Below, piece after piece: positions 26,498 to 36,062 of a DNA stretch of 64,000 nt. The notes under the pieces are model-generated. The model saw only the letters and a list, made by a program, of their open reading frames with translations. It was not told the DNA's origin and did no database searches. The first letter of the stretch is position 1. Each line of letters starts with the position of its first letter. The translations under genes were made by a program, and so were the position numbers. Source of the DNA: Prevotella lacticifex (lineage in GTDB: Bacteria; Bacteroidota; Bacteroidia; Bacteroidales; Bacteroidaceae); NCBI RefSeq assembly GCF_019973375.1, contig NZ_BPTV01000003.1, positions 273,459 to 337,458 on the forward strand, written 5' to 3'.

Positions 26498-29413
26498 ATG
26501 AACAACGAACAAAACAAAGCTATGAAGACATTCCTCGAATCAGTGGCAGCCGATATGCTGCAAAAATATAAATCCGAAATGGGCCACACCGCCGTCGTCT
26601 TCCCCAACAAGCGTGCGGCGTTATTCCTCAACAGGGCCATCGCCCGGCTGAGCGACGGACCAGTGTGGAGCCCGGCTTACATCACCATCAGCGACCTCTT
26701 CCGCCAGCACAGCACCCTCACCGTAGCCGACCCAATCCTCACCATAGCCATCCTCCACGAGAGCTACACGAAGATTACGGGCAGCAACGAGGACCTCGAC
26801 AGATTCTTCAGCTGGGGACAACTGCTGCTCAGCGACTTCGACGACCTCGACAAGAATATGGGCGACGCCCGAAAGATATTCCGTAACGTCAGCGACCTCC
26901 ACGAACTCGACACGCTGTCGTATCTCGATGAGGATGAGATAAATATCCTACGACGCTTCTTCAAGAACTTCACTGCCGACGACACGCTGCTGAAAGAAAA
27001 ATTCCTACGGCTGTGGTCGAAGATGGCCGACATCTATACCGACTTCAAGGACAACCTCCGCCGGCGCGGACTCGCCTACGAGGGTATGCTCTATCGCGAT
27101 GTCGTCGAGGGCGGCGAGATTCCCTATCTCTACGAACGCTATCTATTCGTCGGATTCAACGTCATCCAAAAAGTTGAGCAACGCCTCTTCTCCGACCTCA
27201 AGAGCAAGGGTATGGCGCGGTTCTACTGGGACTACGACCGCTATTATATGGGCAGCGGCAACGAAGCAGGGGTATATATCCGGCAGTGGCTCGACAAGTA
27301 TCCCAACGAACTGCGCAACGACGACGACAGCATATACGACAACATGCTCAGTGGCAAGAAGATAGACTTCGTATCATCACCCACGGAGAACCTTCAGGCC
27401 CGGTTCATATCGACGTGGCTGCGCGAGAATGACCGCTACAAGGACGGTAGCCGCACGGCCATCGTCATGTGCGACGAGAACCTGCTCCAGACAGTCGTCC
27501 ACTGCATACCACCTGAGGTGAAAGAACTGAACGTAACCACCGGTTATCCGCTGAAACAGACGCCGATAGCGTCACTCGTCGCACAGCTCATCAGTCTCCA
27601 GACACGCGGCTGGGACGACAAGCACCGCGCTTTCCGCCTCCACCACGTCAACAGCGTTCTACGCCATCCCTACGCCCGTCACATATCGCCGTCGGCGCAG
27701 GAGATATACCAGGAGATAAACAAGGAGAAGAGATTCTATCTCCGTCCCACCGACATGGCAAAGGACGACGGTCTTGCCGAGGTATTTTCACGCGAGGGAA
27801 TGACCATCGACACCACTGTCAGGGCCGACGGCTACGACCTCACGGCCATGCTCCGCTGGCTCATGGCCGTTGTCAAGCGGGTGGCCGTCAACGGGATAGC
27901 CCACACGGCAAAACACGACATTCCACTCTTCCAGGAGTCCTGTTTCAGGATGTACAAGCTGCTCAACAGTCTGCTCACAACAATCGGCACCGGCAGAACA
28001 TCGGGGACACCCGAGGACGACAGCACCGCTCCTGTGTCGACCATCGGCGACACGATAAGCATCTATACCTTCCAGCACCTGATGATGCAAATCATCAACA
28101 CCACATCGATACCATTCCACGGCGAGCCCGTAAAGGGTGTGCAGGTAATGGGAGTGCTCGAGACCCGAAACCTCGATTTCGACCATATACTCATCCTCTC
28201 CTGCAATGAGGGCAACATGCCGAAGGGTGTCGACGACACATCATTCATCCCCCACGCCATACGCGCCGCCTACGGACTGACCACCGTCGACAACAAAGTG
28301 GCAGTCTACAGCTACTATTTCCACTCCATGCTGCAGCGGGCCTCCGACGTGACGATAGCCTACAACACCTCCACCGAAGGCGCCAGCTCGGGAGAGATGA
28401 GCCGATTTATGCTCCAGCTCATGGTGGAAATGCCTAAGAGTCAGACCATTGGCAAGACAGCACTGCAGGCCGGACAGATACCGGCACCGATGATTCCGGA
28501 GGTCGTGGTGAAGGACGACGACGTCATGACGGCACTAAACACCATCAAGAAGCTATCGCCGACGGCCATTAACACCTACATGCGCTGTGGCATGCAGTTC
28601 TTCTATAAATATGTGGCACAGATAAGGGAACTCGATGAGCAGGACGAGGACGAAATCGACAATAAAATGTTCGGAAACATCTTCCACCGCGCTGCCGAGC
28701 TGCTCTACGAGCGTCCGCGTAAGGACATCGACACGATTCTCAACATTGCGTTCAACGAGGAGCTCTTCGGTCTCAAGACGAACACCGAGGCGGAACCGCA
28801 ACTCAATGGCATTCAGCTCATTAACCGTTCAGTGATAAAGCGGTACCTGATGATGCTCATCGAGCTCGACAAGCAGTTGGGCGACTTCAAAGTCATTGCC
28901 CACGAGACTGACGTGGCCATGCGGCTGAAACTCAACGACCGGACGATAACCGTCGGCGGGCGCATCGACCGTCTCGACAGGGTCGATATCGGCACGCCGC
29001 GCGAGCGGTTACGTGTCGTCGACTATAAGACCGGTACGCGCACGGCAGGCGACATCACTGCTGTCGACGATGTGTTCAGGCCGGAGAATATCACCGGCAA
29101 GCACGCCGACTACATCTTCCAGGCCATGCTCTATAGCATTATCGAGGCCGAGAACGACTTCACTTACAACCCCAACCACGACACGGTGAGCCCCGCCCTG
29201 CTCTTCATCCAGCGCACGAAAGTAAAGGACTACGACCCCACCATCACGATGAACAAGCAGCCCATAACAGATATCAGCGTCCACCGCGACACTTTCGTTC
29301 GACTGCTGAAGGAAAAACTCAACGAGCTCTTCAACCCCGATGTGCCCTTCGGCCTCTCCAACGACCCTAAGGTCTGCCGCGTATGCCCCTACAGGCTGAT
29401 GTGCGGTAAGTAG
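26498..29413 (+). CDS. PD-(D/E)XK nuclease, AddB-like subunit
   Basis: A 971-residue partner of the AddA-like helicase. An inactive helicase-like N-terminal half (TAVVFPNKRAALFLNRAI near residue 30) is followed by a C-terminal RecB-type nuclease: GGRIDRLDR...RLRVVDYKTGTRT (about 820-850). The cysteines in NTYMRCGMQFFYKY (about 693) and CRVCPYRLMC (about 960-969) match the AddB iron-sulphur staple that ties the nuclease domain together. A second ATG at 26522 (MKTFLESVAADML) could be the true start. Co-transcribed with the addA-like gene. Confidence 0.88.
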   Translation: MNNEQNKAMKTFLESVAADMLQKYKSEMGHTAVVFPNKRAALFLNRAIARLSDGPVWSPAYITISDLFRQHSTLTVADPILTIAILHESYTKITGSNEDLDRFFSWGQLLLSDFDDLDKNMGDARKIFRNVSDLHELDTLSYLDEDEINILRRFFKNFTADDTLLKEKFLRLWSKMADIYTDFKDNLRRRGLAYEGMLYRDVVEGGEIPYLYERYLFVGFNVIQKVEQRLFSDLKSKGMARFYWDYDRYYMGSGNEAGVYIRQWLDKYPNELRNDDDSIYDNMLSGKKIDFVSSPTENLQARFISTWLRENDRYKDGSRTAIVMCDENLLQTVVHCIPPEVKELNVTTGYPLKQTPIASLVAQLISLQTRGWDDKHRAFRLHHVNSVLRHPYARHISPSAQEIYQEINKEKRFYLRPTDMAKDDGLAEVFSREGMTIDTTVRADGYDLTAMLRWLMAVVKRVAVNGIAHTAKHDIPLFQESCFRMYKLLNSLLTTIGTGRTSGTPEDDSTAPVSTIGDTISIYTFQHLMMQIINTTSIPFHGEPVKGVQVMGVLETRNLDFDHILILSCNEGNMPKGVDDTSFIPHAIRAAYGLTTVDNKVAVYSYYFHSMLQRASDVTIAYNTSTEGASSGEMSRFMLQLMVEMPKSQTIGKTALQAGQIPAPMIPEVVVKDDDVMTALNTIKKLSPTAINTYMRCGMQFFYKYVAQIRELDEQDEDEIDNKMFGNIFHRAAELLYERPRKDIDTILNIAFNEELFGLKTNTEAEPQLNGIQLINRSVIKRYLMMLIELDKQLGDFKVIAHETDVAMRLKLNDRTITVGGRIDRLDRVDIGTPRERLRVVDYKTGTRTAGDITAVDDVFRPENITGKHADYIFQAMLYSIIEAENDFTYNPNHDTVSPALLFIQRTKVKDYDPTITMNKQPITDISVHRDTFVRLLKEKLNELFNPDVPFGLSNDPKVCRVCPYRLMCGK

Positions 29414-29677
29414 GCCATCCACCTTCCGTAACGCCATCGTTCCCTCTGCACCCCGACAGCCCCGAAGAGGCAATCGCCGTGCAGAGGTGAACTAACGGAA
29501 TATCGACAACATTCCGCAACAATACTTTTCTCCCGAAAATCAATCCTGGAATATACTCCATGAACAGAAGCAGGCCCTACCAATATGTAAATATAATTCA
29601 AAGTATTATCAGAATTCCTGCGTCTTTATTACTCATTGATTCACAGCGACTTACCAATACATATCATTTCGTCTTCT

Positions 29678-29760
29678 GAAACAGGCCGTTTTAGAGTGCA
29701 AAACGGACCGTTTCAGCTCGCGAAATGGACCGTTTCGCATTGCAAAACGGCCCATATCGG
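29678..29760. repeat. 22-bp palindromic tandem array, copy 1
   Basis: Three full units (29678-29699, 29700-29721, 29722-29743) and a partial fourth (to 29760), each 22 bp. The core is an AAACGGnCCGTTT palindrome, followed by a variable GC-containing linker. The same unit forms the array at 56373-56456. There are no spacers. It lies in a gene-free region (29414-30004) between the addB-like and restriction genes. Confidence 0.85.
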
Positions 29761-29992
29761 AATCGTGTAAATATATTTCGCAAAAGCGGTCAGCTGATAG
29801 TGCTACCGCCATACAGTATTGGAGTCAATACGCCAGTGCTATCAGCCACATTGTAATCGCGAAAATGTCAATTTCGTAAATGGTTAGCCACCAGACGTAA
29901 ATGAGATAATCAGATATTCCTCGATTTCGAATCGATCATCATCACTCCTAAAAAAACATGCTGATTATGCTCCCTTTAAGAAAATAAATTTG

Positions 29993-30000
29993 TATTTTTG
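29993..30000 (+). promoter_or_regulatory. -7 box of the restriction operon
   Basis: TATTTTTG ends 4 bases before the ATG at 30005, so the transcript would have almost no leader. No consensus -33 box at the right distance. Confidence 0.45.
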
Positions 30001-30004
30001 CAGT

Positions 30005-32875
30005 ATGTTCTATAAACTCATACAACAGAAACGGGATGAATGGTTCCGCAGCGACAAATGTACTGTGAGAGGGTTCTTACAGTATATTGTCGATAAGGGC
30101 AAAATGCGCGATGCTCAGATAGAAGCCATAAAGACATATCTTTACCTGAAGATAGCTTGTGACAATAAACCGTTATGGCAGTTATTCAGTGAAGGCGACT
30201 TCTTGTCCATCGACATCAATAACATGCCGCTGACTGTGCGCTCCAGGGAAGTGCTGACAAACAACAACGCAGCAGCGACGCTGTATGAGTATGCGTGCCT
30301 CAAAACAGATGACGGAAAAATCTTCTTTCCCGAACTCAAAAAGACTATAGAGACAGAACCCGACAGCATAGAATACGAGCAGGTGTTCCGTGATATCTTT
30401 TATGGAGTCACTTACCCCGATTACATTTTTAGCCTGCCCATGGGTGCGGGTAAAACATACCTTATGGCAGCCTTTATATACATCGACCTCTATTTCTCCG
30501 GCAATGAGCCTGACAACAAGGCTTTTGCAAAGAATTTCATGATATTGGCACCATCTGGGTTGAAGACCTCCATCCTGCCAAGTATTAAGACGATAGAGGA
30601 TTTCGACCCTACATGGATACTGCCTGAGCCGGCAGCCTCGAAGATAAGGAATGAGATAATGTTTGAAGTCCTTGATGAACAGAAGACTGCCAAGAAGAGC
30701 AATCTCGTCAGAAATCCCAATGCGCAGAAGATAAGCCACCATCAGCTCAATGAATCCCTACGAGGCCTGGTTACCATAACCAATGCTGAAAAGGTCATAC
30801 TTAACAAAGTCGACAAAGACACATCAAGCAACCTCTTCAGTGAAAGGGAACGAAAAGAGATAAACGAATACAACGAGCTGCGTTCCACAATAGCTAAAAT
30901 ACCACGTCTGGCCATCTTCATTGATGAGGTACATCATGCTTCAGACGGAGATATTAAGCTCAGACAGGTGGTAAACAAATGGGCCAAAGGTTCTTCTTTC
31001 AACTGTGTGCTGGGATTTTCCGGCACGCCTTATCTCTCATCGGCCGACAACGTAGCTATTACCGCAACACTGCCGATGAAGAACAAAAATCTCTCCAACG
31101 TAGTCTACTACTACCCGCTCGTTGACGGCATCGACAACTTTCTGAAATGTCCTACCATAAAAATCTCTGATGGAGGATGGGAGGATATCGTAACAAGGGG
31201 CGTGGAGGAGTTTCTGACAAAATACAAGGAAACGACATACAAAGGCAACATCCCTGCCAAACAAGCTATATACTGTGGAAAGATAGAGAATCTCGAGGAG
31301 AACGTCTATCCGTTAGTTGCCGAGATAGTGAGCCGGCATGGTATGAATCCGTCAGAAGTGATACTGAAATATCATGACGGCAACAAAAAATATCCGGCCC
31401 CCACAGGCGCGTCGGCTGAATTCGCCGCACTGGATACGAGTCTTTCGAAGAAAAGAATAATCCTCCTTGTGCAGATAGGAAAGGAGGGATGGGACTGCAA
31501 GAGCCTTACCAGCGTCATCCTCCCACAGAAAGGGGCGTGCCCGCAGAATATGGTCCTTCAGACGAGCTGCCGCTGCCTTAGGCAGGTGGTACGCCATGCA
31601 CATGAGACTGCGCTAATATGGATGAACTCCGACAATGGAAAGAAGTTGAACAAAGAGTTGCAACTACAGCAGCACACTTCCATCACTGCCATCAATAATG
31701 CCGGAGGAAAGGGCCACACACTGGTTAACCGCTACTCAAGGATGGACAAGGTCAAGCTGCCGCCGATAACATTCGTACAGCTGAAAGTGTCGTGGTCGCA
31801 GGATGTCATTGAGCAACAACGAGATGTGGAGGCCGAGCTACGGTCCCCAGGCATTATGGTTCCTGCCCGCACCGACCTCATACGCTATATGGACGTCAGG
31901 GGCAACTACACCAGTGAGGACCTTATGGCTGTAATCAACGGCAATGATGCGCTGCCAGTCACTTTCTCTGAGTGGGCACATGAGATTGTCAAGGAGAGTA
32001 TGGGTACCATGACAATGGTCGAAATAAAAAAGCACTACCCAATACTGCATGATATATATAATGGTATAACTGAGGAGCACGATGGCTGCCGGTGGCTGAG
32101 CCCCAAATTCAACCATGCAGCCATACGCGCGAATATTCGTAGGGTCTTCGTGCCGAAACGGCGAATAACGACAAAAGAAGAGACGATACCACAGGAGGCG
32201 GCCATACTGACTATCAACGACTTGCGCGACACCATAGACACTGATAAGCCGGAAACCTACTTCCCCAATCAGGAAAAAGTGAAGCAAATCGTTGAAGGTG
32301 GCAGACAACTCAAAGACAATGTTGCCGAAATCGTGAAGTCGATGAAAAAAGCAGGCGGAATGGATGCCGCAATAAAGATGATCGTCGACAATCCGGACAG
32401 CTATGAGGATATGGACGGTGGCATCTACAATCGCACGTATCATTATCTTCCATATCACTTCGACAGTTCCCTGGAAACCAACTACTTCTCGCAGACTCTG
32501 CTTTCCATCATCAACGACCGCAAACTTGAAGTCTACTACAACGGCGACGACACGCTGACAGACTTCAAGATAAGATGCTATGAGAAGAAAGGCAGCCACG
32601 ACTGGCGATACCTCGGAGGATACGTACCCGACTTCCTGATGCTCAGCCGCAACGGCGACAACGCCATTGACCAAGTGCTTATTATAGAGACAAAGGGAGA
32701 GGGATATGCCGCAAAGTTCAAGGAGAGAAAAAAGTTTATGAGCGACACCTTCGTGGCGATGAATAACAAAGCCGCCGGTTATCCAAAGTTCGAATACCTG
32801 TATATCGAGGACACACTGAAACCCGACGAGCGGGAAAGGCAAACGTTAGAAGCGATTAAAAAATTCTTTAAGTAA
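30005..32875 (+). CDS. type III restriction enzyme, Res (helicase-nuclease) subunit
   Basis: A 956-residue SF2 ATPase with a C-terminal nuclease. Walker A is SLPMGAGKTYLMAAF (about residues 144-158), the DEAD-like motif II is FIDEVHHAS (about 305), motif III GFSGTPYLSS (about 337), and motif VI LQTSCRCLRQVVRH. The PD-(D/E)XK core is GGYVPDFLML...VLIIETKGEG (about 872-900). It would cut DNA when two unmethylated sites are met by translocation or diffusion, together with Mod. ATG 30005 is chosen because a TTG start at 29990 would overlap the -7 box. It precedes mod by 20 bases, whereas mod normally comes first. Confidence 0.9.
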   Translation: MFYKLIQQKRDEWFRSDKCTVRGFLQYIVDKGKMRDAQIEAIKTYLYLKIACDNKPLWQLFSEGDFLSIDINNMPLTVRSREVLTNNNAAATLYEYACLKTDDGKIFFPELKKTIETEPDSIEYEQVFRDIFYGVTYPDYIFSLPMGAGKTYLMAAFIYIDLYFSGNEPDNKAFAKNFMILAPSGLKTSILPSIKTIEDFDPTWILPEPAASKIRNEIMFEVLDEQKTAKKSNLVRNPNAQKISHHQLNESLRGLVTITNAEKVILNKVDKDTSSNLFSERERKEINEYNELRSTIAKIPRLAIFIDEVHHASDGDIKLRQVVNKWAKGSSFNCVLGFSGTPYLSSADNVAITATLPMKNKNLSNVVYYYPLVDGIDNFLKCPTIKISDGGWEDIVTRGVEEFLTKYKETTYKGNIPAKQAIYCGKIENLEENVYPLVAEIVSRHGMNPSEVILKYHDGNKKYPAPTGASAEFAALDTSLSKKRIILLVQIGKEGWDCKSLTSVILPQKGACPQNMVLQTSCRCLRQVVRHAHETALIWMNSDNGKKLNKELQLQQHTSITAINNAGGKGHTLVNRYSRMDKVKLPPITFVQLKVSWSQDVIEQQRDVEAELRSPGIMVPARTDLIRYMDVRGNYTSEDLMAVINGNDALPVTFSEWAHEIVKESMGTMTMVEIKKHYPILHDIYNGITEEHDGCRWLSPKFNHAAIRANIRRVFVPKRRITTKEETIPQEAAILTINDLRDTIDTDKPETYFPNQEKVKQIVEGGRQLKDNVAEIVKSMKKAGGMDAAIKMIVDNPDSYEDMDGGIYNRTYHYLPYHFDSSLETNYFSQTLLSIINDRKLEVYYNGDDTLTDFKIRCYEKKGSHDWRYLGGYVPDFLMLSRNGDNAIDQVLIIETKGEGYAAKFKERKKFMSDTFVAMNNKAAGYPKFEYLYIEDTLKPDERERQTLEAIKKFFK

Positions 32876-32895
32876 AAAAAACGAAACAACAGATT

Positions 32896-34911
32896 ATGGC
32901 TGTAAGATATATTCCATACTATCCCGATACTCTTGAAGGTCAGGCACTTTTAGACAACTTCGTACGCACACAACGGATATTGAAATATCGCGAGAACGGT
33001 GAAATAAAGCAACACATCATGCGGGGTATGCCATACTACGAGCCGACACTGCGTGAACGTGTTGGCAAAAACGAAAACGGCAACCTCGTTATGCGGGGCG
33101 ATTGCCTGTCGGCGTGTGCTTACCTGAAGGATAAGGGTCAGAAGGTCGACCTCGTTTACATCGATCCTCCATTCGCAAGCGGGGCCGACTATGCCAAGAA
33201 GGTGTACGTCAGAAGAAACCCAAAAATTGCCAATGCACTTAAAGCGGCTGAACAAGACCTCAACAGCGACGAAATGCGAACTTTTGAGGAGAAAATGTAT
33301 GGCGACATCTGGGATAAGGAACGATACCTCAACTGGATGTATGAGAACCTCATGGCAATAAGAAGCGTCATGAGCGATAACGCAAGCATATATGTGCACC
33401 TGGACTATCACATAGGGCATTACGTTAAAATACTCATGGATGAGATATTCGGAGAGGATAACTTCAGAAATGAGATTATATGGAAGAGAGCTACAGCACA
33501 TAGCGATGCGGCATTTTTTGGAAACAACTTTGATACAATTTATTTCTATACTAAATCGCAGATAGATTATGTATTCAATACTACATATCAATCTTACGAT
33601 GAAAGTTATTTAGCGCGTTTTTCCCAATCTGACCCCGATGGAAGGAAATGGGATAGTGGCAACCTTACGGCGAAAGGATTACAAGGCGGCGGATATGATT
33701 ATGTATATAAAGGATGCCATTCATTATGGAGGATGCCATTGGAAACGATGAAGAGATTGGATGAAGAAGGACGACTTCATTTCACAAAAAATGGTGGTAT
33801 ACGTTCCAAAGTCTACCTCGACGAATTGCCAGGGATGCCCGCACAATCATTGTGGACAGACATTAATGCGGTGAACTCTCAAGCTGGAGAGCGTGTTGAT
33901 TATGTAACGCAGAAGCCCGAGGCCCTGCTTGAGCGTATCATCAACGCGTCGAGCAACAAGGGCATGGTCGTAGCCGACTTTTTCGGTGGCAGCGGAGTGA
34001 CGGCAGCTGTGGCAAACCGGCTTGGGCGGAGATTCATCCATTGCGATGTCGGCATCAACAGCATTGAGACCACGCGCGACCGCCTTATAAAAGGCAATGC
34101 CGAGTTCGACATTTTGGACATCAACGATGGTGTGGCCCTCTTCCGAAACCCCGCACAGACAATGGACAAGCTGCAGAGCCTTATCCAAGGACTTCACACC
34201 GACAAAACTCTCGGTAAGCAATGGGCTGGAAGCATCAGCGACACCAAATATGGCAACATGCCAGTTTGGCTGCCCGACTTAAAGGGGAAGAGTTTCTCTC
34301 GAATGCTCGATAATGTTCTGATAAACAAGATAATACGTGAGGATATGCCTGACTTGCCCGATGATACCAAGAAGGTTATTGTTTACTATATTGACATTGA
34401 TGACGAGAAGGAAATCCAGCAATTCATTCATGACAACAACGACACTGGAGTTGAAATAGAGCTGCGCGACTTAAAGAATGTTCTCGACAATGTGGTAATG
34501 GACGACAAAGCTGAGTTCACCGTGGCAGAAGTCCAACCGGATGGAGAGTGCTTCAAAGTCTGGCAGACACGTATCGACCGCTTCTTCAGCGATCGTGTCG
34601 ACAGAACAATTAAAGAATTTAACTTAAAAGGGGAGCAACAGGCACTAAAGGGACACAAAAAGTTCGTCCCGATAAGCATTAGCGAGGAAGGCCTCGAAAC
34701 AATAGAATTTCTGAGTCTTGACTGTACGACAGCCGATTTCACTGCACCATGGCACAGCAGCTCGGAGATTCTCATTGACCGACTTGGATACGTAAGGCAG
34801 AACGGCAAAGAGACAAAGAAGCTATGGGATGGCACTATCAACTCTGACGAACGGCCACTACGACTAAAAATCCGCAACATCTGTGGCGATGAGACAATCT
34901 TTGGCATTTAA
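32896..34911 (+). CDS. type III DNA methyltransferase, Mod subunit (N6-adenine, beta class)
   Basis: A 671-residue protein that both modifies DNA and gives the system its site specificity. Motif IV DPPF (residues 90-93, YIDPPFASGADY) precedes the AdoMet-binding motif I FFGGSGVTAAVA (about 363-374), the beta-class order. The target-recognition part lies between, about residues 190-322 (33461-33860), where base composition shifts toward AT. MWDKERY- and YVHLDYHIGHYVK-type segments are typical of Mod. No simple-sequence tract suggestive of phase variation was seen at the start. It is the second gene of the res-mod pair; the recognition site is unknown. Confidence 0.9.
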   Translation: MAVRYIPYYPDTLEGQALLDNFVRTQRILKYRENGEIKQHIMRGMPYYEPTLRERVGKNENGNLVMRGDCLSACAYLKDKGQKVDLVYIDPPFASGADYAKKVYVRRNPKIANALKAAEQDLNSDEMRTFEEKMYGDIWDKERYLNWMYENLMAIRSVMSDNASIYVHLDYHIGHYVKILMDEIFGEDNFRNEIIWKRATAHSDAAFFGNNFDTIYFYTKSQIDYVFNTTYQSYDESYLARFSQSDPDGRKWDSGNLTAKGLQGGGYDYVYKGCHSLWRMPLETMKRLDEEGRLHFTKNGGIRSKVYLDELPGMPAQSLWTDINAVNSQAGERVDYVTQKPEALLERIINASSNKGMVVADFFGGSGVTAAVANRLGRRFIHCDVGINSIETTRDRLIKGNAEFDILDINDGVALFRNPAQTMDKLQSLIQGLHTDKTLGKQWAGSISDTKYGNMPVWLPDLKGKSFSRMLDNVLINKIIREDMPDLPDDTKKVIVYYIDIDDEKEIQQFIHDNNDTGVEIELRDLKNVLDNVVMDDKAEFTVAEVQPDGECFKVWQTRIDRFFSDRVDRTIKEFNLKGEQQALKGHKKFVPISISEEGLETIEFLSLDCTTADFTAPWHSSSEILIDRLGYVRQNGKETKKLWDGTINSDERPLRLKIRNICGDETIFGI

Positions 34912-35020
34912 ACGGACGCGCAAGATTACGGCCCTTTCCAATGAGAGGTAAAGGTATAAATAAGAAAAAATACTACTGATGTAGAATAAATAATTCCACT
35001 CAGAACTAAAACCACAGCAC

Positions 35021-35051
35021 GGCAAATTCACAATTAAATTGTGAATCTGCC
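35021..35051. repeat. 31-base near-perfect palindrome
   Basis: 15-base arms (35021-35035 and 35037-35051) match at 14 positions around a single A. It lies about 110 bases after mod and 20 bases upstream of a TATCTTTG box (35071-35078). No T-run follows. It could be a dimeric repressor site or an RNA hairpin. Confidence 0.5.
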
Positions 35052-35199
35052 TGCAAGAAGAAATTTCGCCTATCTTTGTCAAAAATCATAGTTTAGTGTA
35101 AAATCAGATGAGAGATGTATAGGTTTTTCCATAGTTCGCGAATTGTATTCTGTCCTTTAATCTGCAAGAAAAAAAGGCTACCCGATTAATATATAAAAA

Positions 35200-35448
35200 A
35201 TGATGATGAAACGAAGATTATTTTTTTATGTTTTGTGGAGTGCCATTTCCTTTTGTGTTTCCATCCTTGCTCTTTTCATTGCAGCCATAGTACAAGCCTT
35301 TCCCTCATATTTATACATTATAATATGTGCGCTGTTAGTGCTGCTCTCATCGGCATCATTTGCAGTATTATTTAAAGATAAATGGTGGGTGAGTTTACTT
35401 AAAGGGTTACTCACGGGCTTGTGCTCAATCTTCTTGCTTATAAATTGA
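35200..35448 (+). CDS. small membrane protein of unknown function
   Basis: An 82-residue, strongly hydrophobic protein. Three probable membrane helices lie at about residues 7-27, 35-56 and 64-82, with a KDKWW loop before the third. No known motif. Three consecutive ATGs (35200, 35203, 35206) leave the exact start open. A TATCTTTG -7 box lies at 35071-35078, giving a leader of about 115 bases. Lying just after the R-M pair, it could be part of the accessory cargo. It ends only 2 bases before the convergent tenI stop. Confidence 0.6.
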   Translation: MMMKRRLFFYVLWSAISFCVSILALFIAAIVQAFPSYLYIIICALLVLLSSASFAVLFKDKWWVSLLKGLLTGLCSIFLLIN

Positions 35449-35450
35449 AA

Positions 35451-35999
35451 CTACCCGCCCCACACTGCCCCAAGCATTGCCGCCCCTCCGAAGCCGATGG
35501 ACTGGAGCAGAGGGAGGCGGTCTGGGGTGACACCACCAAGGGCGAAGACGCGCGAGTCTATGATTCCGGTGTCGGCGGCAGTCCGCAGTTCGTCGATGGT
35601 GAAATTAGATTTGTAGCCAGCCTTAGATATGCTGTCGAAGATTGGACTGAGGAAGAGGTAGTCGACAGAGGCTTTCCGCGAAGCCACCTCCTCAATGCTG
35701 TGGCACGAACACGAGACTGTCAGCGACCGATGCCGCAGGTCATCGCTGACGGTGGGTTGGCGGCGGTTGAGATGGATGCCGCCGACAGCAAACTCCCGGC
35801 ATAGCTCATGATGGTCGTGGAGGACAATACGTGGCAGGCACCACGACGGCAACGAGACTAACAGCCGGCGCATGGCGTCGGCCGTGGCCCCGGGTTTGCG
35901 TACGTGCACACGCCAAAAAGCATCGCCACGCAGCAGCATGGCGATGCGATCGGCCTCATCGGGCAGGAAGTCCGGAGGCGTTATGGCTATTTTTAGCAT
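35451..35999 (-). CDS. tenI: TenI-like thiazole tautomerase / ThiE-family protein
   Basis: A 182-residue TIM-barrel protein related to thiamine phosphate synthase but closer to TenI. It has VHVRKPG where ThiE has a longer LQLR.K motif, SCSCHSIEEV, and the LFLSPIFDSISKAGY loop that corresponds to the TenI active-site loop. TenI isomerises the thiazole carboxylate product into its aromatic form. It is the last gene of the thi operon, 63 bases after thi4 (48 if ATG 36014 is used). ATG 35999 (MLKIAITPP) fits the first barrel strand best. A degenerate second ThiE is the alternative reading. Confidence 0.8.
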   Translation of the reverse strand: MLKIAITPPDFLPDEADRIAMLLRGDAFWRVHVRKPGATADAMRRLLVSLPSWCLPRIVLHDHHELCREFAVGGIHLNRRQPTVSDDLRHRSLTVSCSCHSIEEVASRKASVDYLFLSPIFDSISKAGYKSNFTIDELRTAADTGIIDSRVFALGGVTPDRLPLLQSIGFGGAAMLGAVWGG

Positions 36000-36062
36000 G
36001 GCTGATGGAGTCATAACTTACATACATTCAGACTGTTATCCGATAGAAGCTACTACCCCACC

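Noticed and set aside
29678..29760. A short CRISPR array.
   Set aside because: The 22-bp units are contiguous with no spacers, the units themselves vary, and there are no cas genes nearby.
30005..35448. A larger defence island (BREX, DISARM or similar).
   Set aside because: Only the Res and Mod subunits of a type III system and one small membrane protein are present. Flanking genes are AddAB-like and thiamine genes.
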